Assembly (NCBI GenBank): GCA_937122485.1
Contig: CAKZKH010000099.1
Span: 1 to 46,646, forward strand
Source of the DNA: an uncultured bacterium
GTDB lineage: Bacteria; Bipolaricaulota; Bipolaricaulia; Bipolaricaulales; Bipolaricaulaceae
Length of the DNA: 46,646 bases
Direction: 5' to 3'
Part shown: positions 17,843 to 27,135 of the stretch, one piece after another
How positions within the stretch are numbered: position 1 is the stretch's first letter
How the letters are laid out: each line of letters opens with the position of its first letter
The notes under the pieces: model-generated
Seen by the model: only the letters and a program-made list of their open reading frames with translations
What the model was told of the DNA's origin: nothing
The model's database searches: none
Made by a program: the position numbers and the translations under genes

Positions 17843-20668
17843 ATGGACAAACTGGTGATCCGGGGAGCGAGGGAGCACAACCTCAAGAACATCGACGTGG
17901 ACATTCCCAGAAACAAGCTGGTGGTGATCACGGGGATCTCCGGTTCCGGGAAGTCATCGTTGGCTTTCGACACGGTGTACGCCGAGGGCCAGCGGCGGTA
18001 CGTGGAGTCGTTGTCGGCCTACGCCCGGCAGTTCCTCGGTTTGATGCAAAAACCTGATGTGGACATCATCGAGGGGCTTTCCCCGGCCATCTCGATTGAC
18101 CAGAAGGCGCGCTCCCACAACCCCCGCTCCACGGTGGGCACCGTGACCGAGATTCAGGACTACCTCCGCCTTTTGTTTGCCCGGGTGGGACGTCCCCACT
18201 GCCCGGTGTGCGCCCGCCCCATCGAGCGGCAGACCGCCCAGCAGATCACGGATCAGATCCTGGCCCTCCCCGAGGGGACGTCGGTCCAGATCATGGCTCC
18301 CGTCGTACGAAGCCGAAAAGGGGAGTACAAGCAACTGTTCGACGACCTGAAGAAGGAAGGCTTCGTGCGCGTGCGGGTGGACGGGGTTCTCCGTACCCTG
18401 TACGAGGAAATTGAACTGGACAAAAACAAGCGCCACAGCATCGACATCGTCCTTGACAGGGTGCGCGTCACGGACAAGAAGAGGGGAAGGATCGCGGATT
18501 CCGTGGAGACGGCCCTCCGCTGGGGCCAGGGATTGGTCGTGGTGGAGGTGGTCGGCCAGGGGGAGAAACTTTACTCTGAGCATTTCTCTTGCCCTCAGTG
18601 TGGGGTTAGCCTTCCCGAGATCGAGCCCCGCCTGTTCTCTTTTAATTCCCCCCAAGGGGCCTGCCCGGAGTGCGATGGACTCGGGGTACGGATGATTGTG
18701 GACCCCGACTTGGTTTTGGATCCCCGGCGATCGGTGCGGGACGGGGGCCTGCTGCCTTGGGCCAACTCCAAGTCCCGTTGGTTGGCGGCGGTGCTCGAGG
18801 GTGTATGCCAAGCCTATGGCATCGACCCCACCGCCCCGTTGGGTTCCTTGCCCAAGAGTCAGCTGGGAGTGCTGTTGCACGGGACAGGTGGTGTACCGGT
18901 GACCTTTCGGTACACCACCACCTACGGCCGCACGCGAACCTATGCCCGCCCCTACGAGGGGTTGATCCCCATCCTGGAACAGTCGTACCGGGACGCCGTC
19001 ACCGACGAAGCCCGGGAGGAGATCGCCCAGTACATGTCGGCCCTTCCCTGCACGGGTTGCCGCGGAGCCCGACTTCGTCCTGAGGCCCTCGCCGTGCTGG
19101 TGGGAAACCGCAACATCTGGGATGTGAGCCAACTTACGGTGAAGGAGGCCCTGGGCTTTTTCGCCGACCTCCACCTCACCCCCAAGGAGGAGATGATCGC
19201 CCACCAGATCCTCAAGGAGATCCGGGCCCGCCTTCAGTTCATGGCGGACGTGGGGTTGGACTACCTCACGCTCGACCGCCCGGCGAACACCTTGGCTGGG
19301 GGGGAGGCCCAACGCATCCGCCTGGCCACCCAAATTGGCTCCCAGCTCACCGGGGTCTTGTACGTGTTGGATGAACCTTCGGTGGGGTTGCACCCCCGAG
19401 ACAACCTCCGCCTTCTCTCCACCCTCAAGCGGTTGCGGGACTTGGGCAACACTGTGTTGGTGGTGGAACACGACGAAGAGACGATGCGGTCGGCGGACTT
19501 CCTCGTCGACCTCGGCCCGGGGGCGGGGATTCATGGGGGCTACGTGGTGGCCACCGGTACCCCCGAGGAGATCGCCGCTGCGCCGCGGTCCCTTACCGGC
19601 CAGTACCTCGGCGGAGTCCGGAGAATCCCCGTGCCCACGGCCCGACGATCCCCCGCCCACCGCTGGCTCGTGGTCCGCGGTGCCCGCGAGCACAACCTCA
19701 AGGGGATCACCGTACGCATCCCGGTGGGCCTGTTCACGTGCATCACCGGGGTGTCGGGTTCAGGGAAGTCCACGCTGGCCGAGGAAGTCCTGTACCGAGG
19801 CCTGGCTTGGCGGCTGGGCTACGTGGTGGGGAAGCCCGGGGCTCACCAGGACATGGAGGGCGTCGAGCAGTTCGACCGCGCCATCGTCATCGACCAGTCG
19901 CCCATTGGAAGGACGCCACGCTCCAACCCCGCCACGTACACCAAGGTGTTTGACCCAATCCGGGACGTATTCGCCGCCACCCCGGAGGCCCGCATGCGGG
20001 GGTATGAACCTGGACGCTTTTCCTTCAACGTTCGGGGGGGAAGGTGCGAGGCCTGCCAGGGGCAAGGGAAAGTGAAAATCGAAATGCACTTTCTTCCTGA
20101 CGTGTACGTGCCCTGCGAGGTGTGCAAAGGAACCCGCTACAACACGGAAACCTTGGCCGTACGGTACAAGGGCAAGACCATTGCCGAGGTGCTGGAGATG
20201 ACCGTGGAGGAAGCGTTGGCGTTCTTCGCGGCCATTCCCCCAATCCGGGACAAGCTGCAGACCCTGTACGACGTGGGCCTGGGGTACATCCAACTAGGTC
20301 AGCCCGCCACCGAGCTTTCAGGAGGCGAGGCCCAGCGCGTCAAGTTGGCTCGAGAACTGGCCAAACGGGCCACGGGCCGAACCCTGTACGTCCTGGATGA
20401 GCCCACCACCGGCCTCCACCCCGAAGATGTGCGCAAACTCCTCGCTGTACTCCACCGCCTCGTGGACATGGGCAACACCGTGGTCGTGATCGAGCACAAC
20501 CTTGATGTGATCAAAACCGCCGACTGGATCGTGGACCTGGGCCCGGAGGGTGGCGAAGAGGGTGGGGAAGTCGTGGCCGAAGGCCCCCCCGAGAAGATTG
20601 CCGAGCACCCCCGTTCCTACACGGGGCGGTTCCTCCGCAAGGTCCTGGCCCTCCAGGAGGTGACCTGA
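17843..20668 (+). CDS. uvrA: Excinuclease ABC subunit A (UvrA)
   Basis: This damage-recognition ATPase of nucleotide excision repair is 941 residues, the usual length. Two ABC modules are visible: Walker [10 protein letters not shown] (Lys37) and GVSGSGKST (about 637-645), signature motifs [17 protein letters not shown] and [16 protein letters not shown], and Walker [12 protein letters not shown] and [11 protein letters not shown]. Three zinc modules are present (CPVC; CPQC...[12 protein letters not shown]...CEVC). Ribosome-site evidence at the start is modest (GGAGGAAAGCAAAGCGCC). It is the first gene of uvrA-rmuC-aor; rmuC begins on the last base of the uvrA stop codon after a near-perfect AGGAGGTGA. 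Confidence 0.98.
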   Translation: MDKLVIRGAREHNLKNIDVDIPRNKLVVITGISGSGKSSLAFDTVYAEGQRRYVESLSAYARQFLGLMQKPDVDIIEGLSPAISIDQKARSHNPRSTVGTVTEIQDYLRLLFARVGRPHCPVCARPIERQTAQQITDQILALPEGTSVQIMAPVVRSRKGEYKQLFDDLKKEGFVRVRVDGVLRTLYEEIELDKNKRHSIDIVLDRVRVTDKKRGRIADSVETALRWGQGLVVVEVVGQGEKLYSEHFSCPQCGVSLPEIEPRLFSFNSPQGACPECDGLGVRMIVDPDLVLDPRRSVRDGGLLPWANSKSRWLAAVLEGVCQAYGIDPTAPLGSLPKSQLGVLLHGTGGVPVTFRYTTTYGRTRTYARPYEGLIPILEQSYRDAVTDEAREEIAQYMSALPCTGCRGARLRPEALAVLVGNRNIWDVSQLTVKEALGFFADLHLTPKEEMIAHQILKEIRARLQFMADVGLDYLTLDRPANTLAGGEAQRIRLATQIGSQLTGVLYVLDEPSVGLHPRDNLRLLSTLKRLRDLGNTVLVVEHDEETMRSADFLVDLGPGAGIHGGYVVATGTPEEIAAAPRSLTGQYLGGVRRIPVPTARRSPAHRWLVVRGAREHNLKGITVRIPVGLFTCITGVSGSGKSTLAEEVLYRGLAWRLGYVVGKPGAHQDMEGVEQFDRAIVIDQSPIGRTPRSNPATYTKVFDPIRDVFAATPEARMRGYEPGRFSFNVRGGRCEACQGQGKVKIEMHFLPDVYVPCEVCKGTRYNTETLAVRYKGKTIAEVLEMTVEEALAFFAAIPPIRDKLQTLYDVGLGYIQLGQPATELSGGEAQRVKLARELAKRATGRTLYVLDEPTTGLHPEDVRKLLAVLHRLVDMGNTVVVIEHNLDVIKTADWIVDLGPEGGEEGGEVVAEGPPEKIAEHPRSYTGRFLRKVLALQEVT

Positions 20669-21660
20669 TGGAAGCGGCGCTCTGGATCGCCCTGGCCATC
20701 GTTGCTGCCCTCGTTGTCTTTTTGGGGCTCCACCTGCGAAAGGTAAGCCGGCGCAGCGAGGAGTTGGCCCAGCAGCTCACCGCCGGGCTCCGCGGGCTGA
20801 GCGAACAGGTGGGCAACCAACTCGGCACCACCGCGAACCTCCTTCAGCGCCAGGAAAGCATGGTGGGGGACCGGCTTTCCAAAGTTCAAGACGTCGTCGG
20901 AGAAGTCAAGGAACGCCTGGGCGCTCTCGCGGAAACCGGGCGGAAGCTCACGGACCTGGCCCAGGACCTCGCCTCGCTTCAGGAAATCCTGAGAGCCCCC
21001 AAGGCCCGGGGGGCGTTCGGGGAATGGCTTCTGGCGGATCTCCTCGCCGAAGTCTTGCCCCAAGACCGTTTCAGTCTCCAACACCGCCTGCGGAGCGGGA
21101 CCATCGTCGACGCCGCCATCTTCCTCGAGGGCCTGGTCGTGCCCGTGGATGCCAAGTTCCCCGGCTCAGGGTTGGATCGCCTGGCCAGCGTTTCGCCCGA
21201 GGAGCGGGCGAAAGTCAACCGGGAACTTGTGCGCAACGCTCAAAAGCACGTGGACACCATCGCCGCCAAGTACATCCGCCCTGAGGAGGGCACCACCGAT
21301 TTCGCCCTCATGTACATCCCCGCCGAAGGAATCTACATCGAGCTTTTGGCCAGCCAAGACCAGGACTTCCTCACTTACGCATGGGAGAAACGCGTGGTCC
21401 CTTGTTCCCCCAACACGTTTTACGCTTACTTGCGCTCGGTGGCCCTGGGGCTGCGGGGCTTGGCCCTGGCCAAAGATGTCCAGACCGTGCTGGGTGAACT
21501 TCGGGGGCTGGAGGGCGCCGTGGGGAGAATGGCAGAGGAGATGGACATTTTGGGCAACCACCTGCGCAGCGCCCAACGGAAGCACGAGGAAGTGGGAAAG
21601 CTTGTACAGGGCGTGCGAGAGAAACTGGGGCAACTGGCCCATCCAAAGGAGGCGACATGA
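20668..21660 (+). CDS. rmuC: DNA recombination protein RmuC homologue
   Basis: The 330-residue product has an N-terminal membrane helix (LWIALAIVAALVVFLGLHL), a coiled coil (about 25-110) and the RmuC nuclease-like domain. The domain is recognised from GAFGEWLLADLLAEVLPQDRF, VPVDAKFPGSGLDRL, AKYIRPEEGTTDFALMYIPAEGIYIELL and VVPCSPNTFYAYLRSVALGLRG. These hold the Asp-x-Lys and Glu residues expected of a restriction-endonuclease-like fold. RmuC limits inversions at repeats in E. coli; the mechanism is not settled. Start ATG overlaps the uvrA stop by one base. The stop overlaps the next start as ATGA. Pairing with uvrA supports a DNA-maintenance role. Confidence 0.92.
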   Translation: MEAALWIALAIVAALVVFLGLHLRKVSRRSEELAQQLTAGLRGLSEQVGNQLGTTANLLQRQESMVGDRLSKVQDVVGEVKERLGALAETGRKLTDLAQDLASLQEILRAPKARGAFGEWLLADLLAEVLPQDRFSLQHRLRSGTIVDAAIFLEGLVVPVDAKFPGSGLDRLASVSPEERAKVNRELVRNAQKHVDTIAAKYIRPEEGTTDFALMYIPAEGIYIELLASQDQDFLTYAWEKRVVPCSPNTFYAYLRSVALGLRGLALAKDVQTVLGELRGLEGAVGRMAEEMDILGNHLRSAQRKHEEVGKLVQGVREKLGQLAHPKEAT

Positions 21661-23492
21661 AGGGCGTTTTCGGCCGGTACTTGGCAGTGGACCTGTCCAC
21701 AGGGGCGATAGAGGAAAGGGGAATTCCCGAACAATGGTGGGAGCTGCATTTGGGCGGGCGGGGGTTGGCCGCCCGGTTGGTGTGGGCCCACACCGCCCCA
21801 GGCACAGCGCCCTTAAGCCCGGAGAACGCCCTGGTGTTCGCCACTGGCCCCTTGCAGGGCACGGGCCTGGCCGGGGCGGGTAGACACGTGGTGGCCAGCA
21901 TATCCCCCAAGACCCGCGCGCTCTCCGACTCCTACGCCGGCGGCTTTTGGGGCCATGAACTTGGGCGGTCGGGCTACGACGCGCTCGTGGTCCGCGGCCA
22001 AGCCGCCCGGCCCGTGTACCTCCTGGTAGACCAGGGGAAGGCCGAACTGCGGGACGCCTCGGACCTGTGGGGGAAGTTCACCGGGGACGTGGAGCAGATT
22101 TTGAAAGCGCGGCACCCGGGCGCGCGGATCGCCCAAATCGGACCGGCCGGGGAGAAGCTGGTGAGCCAAGCGTGCATTATGCACGATGTAACTCGCGCGG
22201 CGGGGCGCCCCGGGCTGGGCGCGGTCATGGGGGCCAAAAAGCTTAAGGCCGTCGTGGTCCGCGGCCACACAACCAAGGATTTGGCCGATCCGCAGGGGTT
22301 CGCCGAGGAGCGGGCGAAATTCGCCCAGGAGGTCATGGCCGACCCCGGCACCCAGCGGTTTGGGGAGTACGGCACGGCCCGGGGTCTTACTTGGCTATCG
22401 GAAATGGGGATTCTGCCCACCAAGAACTTCCAGGAGGGTGTTTTTGACCAGGCCGCGGCCATCGGCGGGGAAACCCTCAAAAACACGATCCTTGTGGACC
22501 GGGACACCTGCGCAGGTTGTCCAGTGCGCTGCAAGCGGGTGGTCAAGACGGAGTACCTGGGCAGGGCCGTGGATCCCGTGTACGGAGGTCCGGAGTACGA
22601 GACCCTCGCCGCTTTGGGATCGCTTTGCCTGTGCGCCGACCTTCCGGCCATTGCCCTGGCGAACCAACTGTGCAACGCCTACGGCCTGGACACGATTTCC
22701 CTGGGGGTGGCCATTGCCGCCCTGATGGAGGCCTGGGAGAAGGGGCTCATCCGAGAGCAGGTCACCTGGGGCGAGGGGAGGGCCGTGGTGGAGTGGGTGG
22801 AGAAGATCGGCCGCCGGGAAGGTTTGGGCCACGACATTGCGGGGGGACTGGAGGCGTGGGCGCGCAAGGTGGGGGCGGACTTTGCCATGACCATCAAGGG
22901 TGTGGAGGTGCCCATGCACGAGCCCCGCGGTAAGGTGGGCCTGGGCCTGTCCTACGCCCTGTCCCCTCGAGGGGCCACCCACCTTGAGGGCTTGCACGAC
23001 ACAATGCTGGAAATCGATTCACCCACCCCGGAGCTGGGGGTCACCCACGGGGTAGACCGGTTCCAGCTCGAGGGCAAGGCCAAGCTGGCCGTGCTGTACG
23101 AGGACCTCCGCTCGTTCACCAACTCTTTGGTCATGTGCGTGTTCGTGACCAAGGAAGTGGGGCCGCGGTACAACTTCCCCCACCTCCGTCGGTTGGTGGA
23201 GCTGGCCACGGGGATGGCCCTGGGGCCGGAGGAGATGCTGCGCATCGGGGCCCGGAACTATGCCCTGCTCAAGCTTTTTGCCGCCCGGGCCGGGCTTACA
23301 GCCCAGGACGACGGCCTCCATGCCCGCCTTCACGAGCCCTTGCCCCGCGGGGCCTCGGCCGGCCGGCCCATCGACCCCACCCTGTTCAACAAAGAGGTTG
23401 AGGCCTACTACAAGGAGCGCGGGTGGACCTCCACTGGGCCCACGCCCCAGACCCTTCGAAAGCTCGGACTGGAAGAGCTCCTCGCATCCTGA
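21657..23492 (+). CDS. aor: Aldehyde ferredoxin oxidoreductase family tungstoenzyme
   Basis: The 611-residue product matches the AOR family, which oxidises aldehydes to acids with ferredoxin, or reduces acids, using a tungsten bis-pterin cofactor. The N-terminal domain carries GGRGLAARLVW, FATGPLQGTGLAGAGR and SYAGGFWGHELGRSGYDALVVRG. The [4Fe-4S] ligands are Cys285, Cys288, Cys292 (CAGCPVRC) and Cys494 (LVMCVF). The pterin motif near DDLR-type positions is less certain. The enzyme is oxygen-sensitive in known cases, which points to anaerobic life. The ATG has AAAGGAGG at good spacing and overlaps the rmuC stop as ATGA. No ferredoxin, pterin-synthesis or tungstate-transport gene is adjacent. 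Confidence 0.93.
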   Translation: MKGVFGRYLAVDLSTGAIEERGIPEQWWELHLGGRGLAARLVWAHTAPGTAPLSPENALVFATGPLQGTGLAGAGRHVVASISPKTRALSDSYAGGFWGHELGRSGYDALVVRGQAARPVYLLVDQGKAELRDASDLWGKFTGDVEQILKARHPGARIAQIGPAGEKLVSQACIMHDVTRAAGRPGLGAVMGAKKLKAVVVRGHTTKDLADPQGFAEERAKFAQEVMADPGTQRFGEYGTARGLTWLSEMGILPTKNFQEGVFDQAAAIGGETLKNTILVDRDTCAGCPVRCKRVVKTEYLGRAVDPVYGGPEYETLAALGSLCLCADLPAIALANQLCNAYGLDTISLGVAIAALMEAWEKGLIREQVTWGEGRAVVEWVEKIGRREGLGHDIAGGLEAWARKVGADFAMTIKGVEVPMHEPRGKVGLGLSYALSPRGATHLEGLHDTMLEIDSPTPELGVTHGVDRFQLEGKAKLAVLYEDLRSFTNSLVMCVFVTKEVGPRYNFPHLRRLVELATGMALGPEEMLRIGARNYALLKLFAARAGLTAQDDGLHARLHEPLPRGASAGRPIDPTLFNKEVEAYYKERGWTSTGPTPQTLRKLGLEELLAS

Positions 23493-23618
23493 CCCCCGCG
23501 TGCCCCCACGGCCTTGCTTGGACCGAGGGCCAACCACGTCCGTGGGCTTGACAGTCCAAAACCTCCTGGGGCGCTGAGGCCTTCTCGGTCGTGGGGAGGG
23601 CAGGACCAGGTCGTGGAG

Positions 23619-23990
23619 CTACCCCCCTACGAACACGTAGACCCAGCGGTCGGCTGGGCCGTCGAACTCGTAGAAGTAGATCCGCTGGTCCTCCCCCAGC
23701 ACCATTTTCCCCTCCCACACCACGCCCACCTCGGTGGGCGCCACCAGGGCGGCCTTGGTGTACCCTGGCGTGTCCCGATCGGGGTTGACCGCGTCCAGCA
23801 TGGCCCCAAGCTTGGGGGCGTCGGGCTCGGCCACGGTGCGATGAATGCTCACCGCAGCGGCGTCGTGGGGCACGTAGATCACGACAAAGCCCTCGCTCAC
23901 CCCGGAGGCCGCCACCGCTTGCTGGACCTCCTCCGTGATGTCACGCACTTCCTCCCGCTTCTTCGTCGGAACTGCGATCCTCTTCACCAT
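23619..23990 (-). CDS. YjbQ/UPF0047-like protein with a diverged active site
   Basis: The 123-residue protein has the layout of the YjbQ family: an N-terminal EEVRDITEEVQQAV, a core strand GFVVIYVPHDAAAVSI, then a C-terminal GKMVLGEDQRIYFYEFDGPADRWVYVFV. The last part matches the LGTWQxIxxxEFDGPRxR consensus. YjbQ proteins can replace thiamine-phosphate synthase. Here the usual HTTAAI motif reads HDAAAV, the following NE is absent, and the central GNGxAHxKxxLxG segment is replaced by GYTKAALVAPTEVGVV. Function may therefore be altered. ATG 23990 follows GAGGGG by four bases. The gene stands alone between convergent aor and divergent NYN genes. Confidence 0.75.
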   Translation of the reverse strand: MVKRIAVPTKKREEVRDITEEVQQAVAASGVSEGFVVIYVPHDAAAVSIHRTVAEPDAPKLGAMLDAVNPDRDTPGYTKAALVAPTEVGVVWEGKMVLGEDQRIYFYEFDGPADRWVYVFVGG

Positions 23991-24119
23991 GAGACCCCTC
24001 GCTCTCCTCCAAGGAATCACCACAAGGCTTGCACTGCTCGTCTTCCATGGTAATCTTCCGTCCAGCGCTCGGCTAGATCCTGTCTAGAGAGGTTCTTCCC
24101 TGAGCACTGTGGAGGAGAG

Positions 24120-24695
24120 ATGCAACTGAAACTGGCTGTTCTTGTGGACGTTCAGAACATTCAAGAGACGTTCGAACGTCAAGGATATGAAGTTCGGTAC
24201 GACGCTCTGAAGGAGTACGTCCTGGGGCAGTACCACGCCCACGAACGAGAGGTCAAGTTCCTGGCTTTTATCCCCTATCGTCGGGACGATGAGCGTCGCA
24301 TGCGCTTGATCGACGCCCTGTCGTTCATGGGCTTCCGGGTCATCACCAAGCCTGTACGGGAGCACGCCGACGGGGGGATGAAGGCCAACATGGACACCGA
24401 CCTTGTCCTCGAGGCCGTGAACCTTGTGCCTGCTGTGGACGAGTACATCCTCGTCACGGGGGACTCCGACTTCGTGGTCTTGGTGGACTACCTCAGCCGA
24501 CAAGGGAAGCGGGTCGTGGTGTTCGGACCTGGACGAGGCTCCACCTCGGTGGAACTTATCCGCTCCTCCGACCGATTCCAAAACCTCGATGAGGTACAGG
24601 GTGTGATCATCCCCAGGTTCAACCACGAGCCCCTTCTCACCACCGCCGGCTCCGCAGGTACCGAGGGACCCAAGGTCAACGGCCCGCGACCCTGA
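24120..24695 (+). CDS. NYN-domain (LabA/DUF88) predicted ribonuclease
   Basis: The 191-residue protein belongs to the NYN/PIN-like family. It has acidic residues at AVLVDVQNI (Asp10), KANMDTDLVLEAV and ILVTGDSDFVVLVDYL, which together form a metal site like that of PIN nucleases. RFQNLDEV closes the domain at about 160, followed by a short low-complexity tail. Family members are LabA-like proteins; several are thought to cut RNA, but the target here is unknown. GGAGGA lies close to the ATG. A short inverted repeat CTAGA-N5-TCTAG at 24073-24087 precedes the gene. It is transcribed divergently from the YjbQ-like gene. Confidence 0.88.
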   Translation: MQLKLAVLVDVQNIQETFERQGYEVRYDALKEYVLGQYHAHEREVKFLAFIPYRRDDERRMRLIDALSFMGFRVITKPVREHADGGMKANMDTDLVLEAVNLVPAVDEYILVTGDSDFVVLVDYLSRQGKRVVVFGPGRGSTSVELIRSSDRFQNLDEVQGVIIPRFNHEPLLTTAGSAGTEGPKVNGPRP

Positions 24696-24808
24696 GGATT
24701 CAGCCCTCCTTGGGTTGGTCCGGGGGCGTTCCTCGCCATCGCGAAAGGGAGCGAACGTGGGCAAGGGGAGGCTCCCCGCAAAGCCCTTGCGAGCGAACCC
24801 AGCCCCGG

Positions 24809-25630
24809 TCAAGTGTGCTTCCCCAGCCAGGCAGCCACGTCCTGCCAGGCTTGTTCCTTGCCCACCTCGTTGAGGGGTTCATGGCGGAACCCTGGGTAGA
24901 TCTTGAGTTCCTTGTCCTGGGAGCGGACAGAGGCGAAAAGCTCCTGGGATTTCTTCCCGTCGGCAATGCGGTCGTCTTGCCCCAGGAGAAGGAAGAGGGG
25001 CAAGTTCACTTCGCCTGCATGAGCCATCGCCTCCCGTTGAGCCTGGAGGGTCTCGGCGAACCACCGGGCGGTGACCACGCGGTGGACCCAAGGATCGTGG
25101 GCATAAGCTTGGGTTATGGCAGGGTCGCGGCTCAGGAAGTCGGGGTTAATCCCGTTGGGCGAGGTGAAGGACGGCCACAAACGGGAGAGCCAGGGGGCCG
25201 TCCATCGCTTCCAGGACGGCACGGGGAAGGCCAGACCCAAGAACGGGGCGCTCAGCACGAGACCTTGGAGGGTCGGCTTCCGTACCTGGACGTACCGCAG
25301 TGCGATCAACCCCCCGAGGGAGTGACCCAGGAGGACGCAAGGTCCCTGAGGAGCCAGGCTGTCCCCCGCGGCTTGGAGCGCCGCCACATCCCTCACGTAG
25401 TCTTGAAAAGACCTTATGTGGCCCCGCGGACCCGGGCTACGCCCATGCCCCCGCAGATCACATGCCCACACGGCCCAGCCTTGCTGGGCGAGCCAGGCAG
25501 CGAACGTTTCGTACCGCCCAGCGTGCTCACCGTACCCGTGAACGAGGAGCACCCTCCCCCGCCCGGACCCGGGCCAACGGTACCCGTGAAGGGGGACGCC
25601 ATCCTCCGTGCGCAAGGAGAGGGTCATCAT
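24809..25630 (-). CDS. Alpha/beta hydrolase, monoacylglycerol lipase-like
   Basis: The 273-residue protein has the serine-hydrolase core of Hydrolase_4/lysophospholipase proteins: oxyanion strand VLLVHGYGEHAGRY, nucleophile elbow GHSLGG, acid LLGQDDRI and catalytic His in GFRHEPLNE. The last resembles the HELLNE motif of monoglyceride lipases. It probably cleaves a medium- or long-chain ester in the cytoplasm; no signal peptide is seen. ATG 25630 overlaps the stop of the M20 peptidase gene as ATGA, with GGAGGGG seven bases upstream; a second ATG follows directly. Together with the peptidase this is a two-gene catabolic operon. Confidence 0.88.
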   Translation of the reverse strand: MMTLSLRTEDGVPLHGYRWPGSGRGRVLLVHGYGEHAGRYETFAAWLAQQGWAVWACDLRGHGRSPGPRGHIRSFQDYVRDVAALQAAGDSLAPQGPCVLLGHSLGGLIALRYVQVRKPTLQGLVLSAPFLGLAFPVPSWKRWTAPWLSRLWPSFTSPNGINPDFLSRDPAITQAYAHDPWVHRVVTARWFAETLQAQREAMAHAGEVNLPLFLLLGQDDRIADGKKSQELFASVRSQDKELKIYPGFRHEPLNEVGKEQAWQDVAAWLGKHT

Positions 25631-27003
25631 GAGGGATCCCCTCCGGTCCCGCACGCCACGGCAATCAGTTTCTCGTAGAACCGTACGCAGCGAACGAGGT
25701 TGTGCACGGACACACGCTCATCGGTGCCATGCACCCGGGGTAGATCGCCCGTTCCCAGGACAAGGGGAGCGAACCGGAACACAGCCTCACTCAAGGGTTG
25801 GTAGTAACGGGAATCCGTCGCCCCACTTACGAGGTTGGGCACCACGATGCTGTCAGGGAAGATGGACTGAACAACCTTCCGCACCGTGTCGAACGCCGGC
25901 CCGCGAGGATCCGTCACTGGGGACGGGTTCCATCCCCGGCCCAGCGGTTCAACCGTCGCCCCGGGCCCCACCACCTGCCGGAGTCGAGCCAGCACGGTGT
26001 CCGTGGTCTCCCCGGGCAGAATCCGGAGGTTCACTGTGGCTTTTGCCGACTGGGCCACAACGTTTTCCTTGTTTCCCGCCCGGAGAAGGGTGATCGCCTG
26101 GGTGGTGCGCACAAGCGCCGCTGTGTTGGGGTTTCCCAGGAGAACCCACTGAACAAGGAGGCTGAAGGCTTTGGGATGGGACAGGATTGCTCCGACAGGC
26201 CAAGGAAGCGCTGGGGCCAACGCCTTGAGCAGGCTCGCCACAGGCTCCTCGATTCGTGCGGGAAGAGGACGTTTCTCCAAACGTCGCAAGACGCGCACGA
26301 GCTCAGTAACCGCAGTCCGCCGAGGTGGGGTGGCGGCATGGCCCCCCGGGCCATGGGCGGCAACCTCCACCGTGAGGTACCCCTTCTCGGCTATTCCTAC
26401 CAAGGCCACTGGGACGGGGACGCGCATCACAAGGCCCCGATCGAGAACCGCCCCGCCCTCGTCCAGGACCCAAGCCAGGCGGACACCGCGGGCTTGAAGA
26501 ACTTCGGCGATGGCCCTGGCGCCGTCTTTTCCCCCCACCTCCTCGTCGTGGCCGAAGGCAAGGTACACGGACCGCCTGGGCTCAAAGCCCCTGGCCAGCA
26601 AGGCTTCGACGGCCTCCAAAATCCCAACCAGGGTCGACTTGGTGTCCAGTGTCCCCCGGCCCCACACGTACCCTTCGGCGACCAGCCCCCCGAAAGGTGG
26701 GTACTTCCAGTCCCTCTCGGTCTCCGGCTCGACAGGAACCACGTCCAGGTGGGCCATCAACAGAACTGGGGCGATCCCTCGGTCCCGGCCGGGCCAGTGA
26801 TAAAGAAGGCTAGCCCCTCCCACGACCTCGCGGTTCAAGGTCCTGTGGGTTCGTGGGAAGAGTTCCTCCAGGAGCTCATGGAGGGCAAGGAACGGCTCCA
26901 GCTGCCGCTCGCTTGGGTCTTGGAAGGAAACGGTGGGGCAGCGCACGACTGCCCCCAGATGGCCGGCCACAACGTCTTCTTCCGCTGTAGCTTCCTTGGA
27001 CAC
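25627..27003 (-). CDS. M20 family metallopeptidase (carboxypeptidase S/PM20D1-like)
   Basis: The 458-residue product has the zinc-peptidase ligands in order: MAHLDVVPV (His, with the catalytic Asp two residues on), GRGTLDTKS (bridging Asp), FGHDEEVGG (catalytic and ligand Glu), WVLDEGGAV (Asp) and a late His in HGTDERVSVHNL. The dimerisation domain lies between (about 205-360). The DWKYPPFGG and YVWGRGTLD context resembles the carboxypeptidase S/N-acyl-amino-acid hydrolase branch. The start is GTG at 27003, with AAGGAGG four to five bases upstream; the GTG at 27018 precedes that site and is unlikely. No signal peptide is seen. It is divergent from the acyl-CoA-synthetase-like gene. Confidence 0.9.
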   Translation of the reverse strand: MSKEATAEEDVVAGHLGAVVRCPTVSFQDPSERQLEPFLALHELLEELFPRTHRTLNREVVGGASLLYHWPGRDRGIAPVLLMAHLDVVPVEPETERDWKYPPFGGLVAEGYVWGRGTLDTKSTLVGILEAVEALLARGFEPRRSVYLAFGHDEEVGGKDGARAIAEVLQARGVRLAWVLDEGGAVLDRGLVMRVPVPVALVGIAEKGYLTVEVAAHGPGGHAATPPRRTAVTELVRVLRRLEKRPLPARIEEPVASLLKALAPALPWPVGAILSHPKAFSLLVQWVLLGNPNTAALVRTTQAITLLRAGNKENVVAQSAKATVNLRILPGETTDTVLARLRQVVGPGATVEPLGRGWNPSPVTDPRGPAFDTVRKVVQSIFPDSIVVPNLVSGATDSRYYQPLSEAVFRFAPLVLGTGDLPRVHGTDERVSVHNLVRCVRFYEKLIAVACGTGGDPS

Positions 27004-27077
27004 CCCTCCTCCTTCCACGGTCAGGCGAAAGCAAGATAGCCCGTGGGCTCAACCTTGGCAAAACAGGTACACGGCCG

Positions 27078-27105
27078 TTGCACCATCTGCACAGCTTTCT
27101 ATAAT
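27078..27105 (+). promoter_or_regulatory. Predicted promoter of the acyl-CoA-synthetase-like/livGF operon
   Basis: TTGCAC (27078-27083), a 16-base spacer and a perfect TATAAT (27100-27105) lie within the open frame that extends upstream of the ligase gene. Transcription would begin near 27112. The first usable start codon must therefore lie downstream, which supports GTG 27136. Confidence 0.6.
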
Positions 27106-27135
27106 GGCCGCTTCGGGGAGATTCCCACCACCACC

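Noticed and set aside
23505-23546. Inverted repeat CCCACGG/CCGTGGG in the 126-base gap between aor and the YjbQ-like gene
   Set aside because: The loop is 28 bases and no T-run follows on either strand, so it is too weak to call a terminator.
24029-24056. Possible promoter TTGCAC-16-TAATCT before the NYN gene
   Set aside because: The -10 match is poor and other alignments are equally good.
24761-24790. GCAAGGG/CCCTTGC repeat with a nested GGGGA-GGC-TCCCC between the NYN and hydrolase genes
   Set aside because: It could be a bidirectional terminator by position, but the two pairings compete and no T-run follows.
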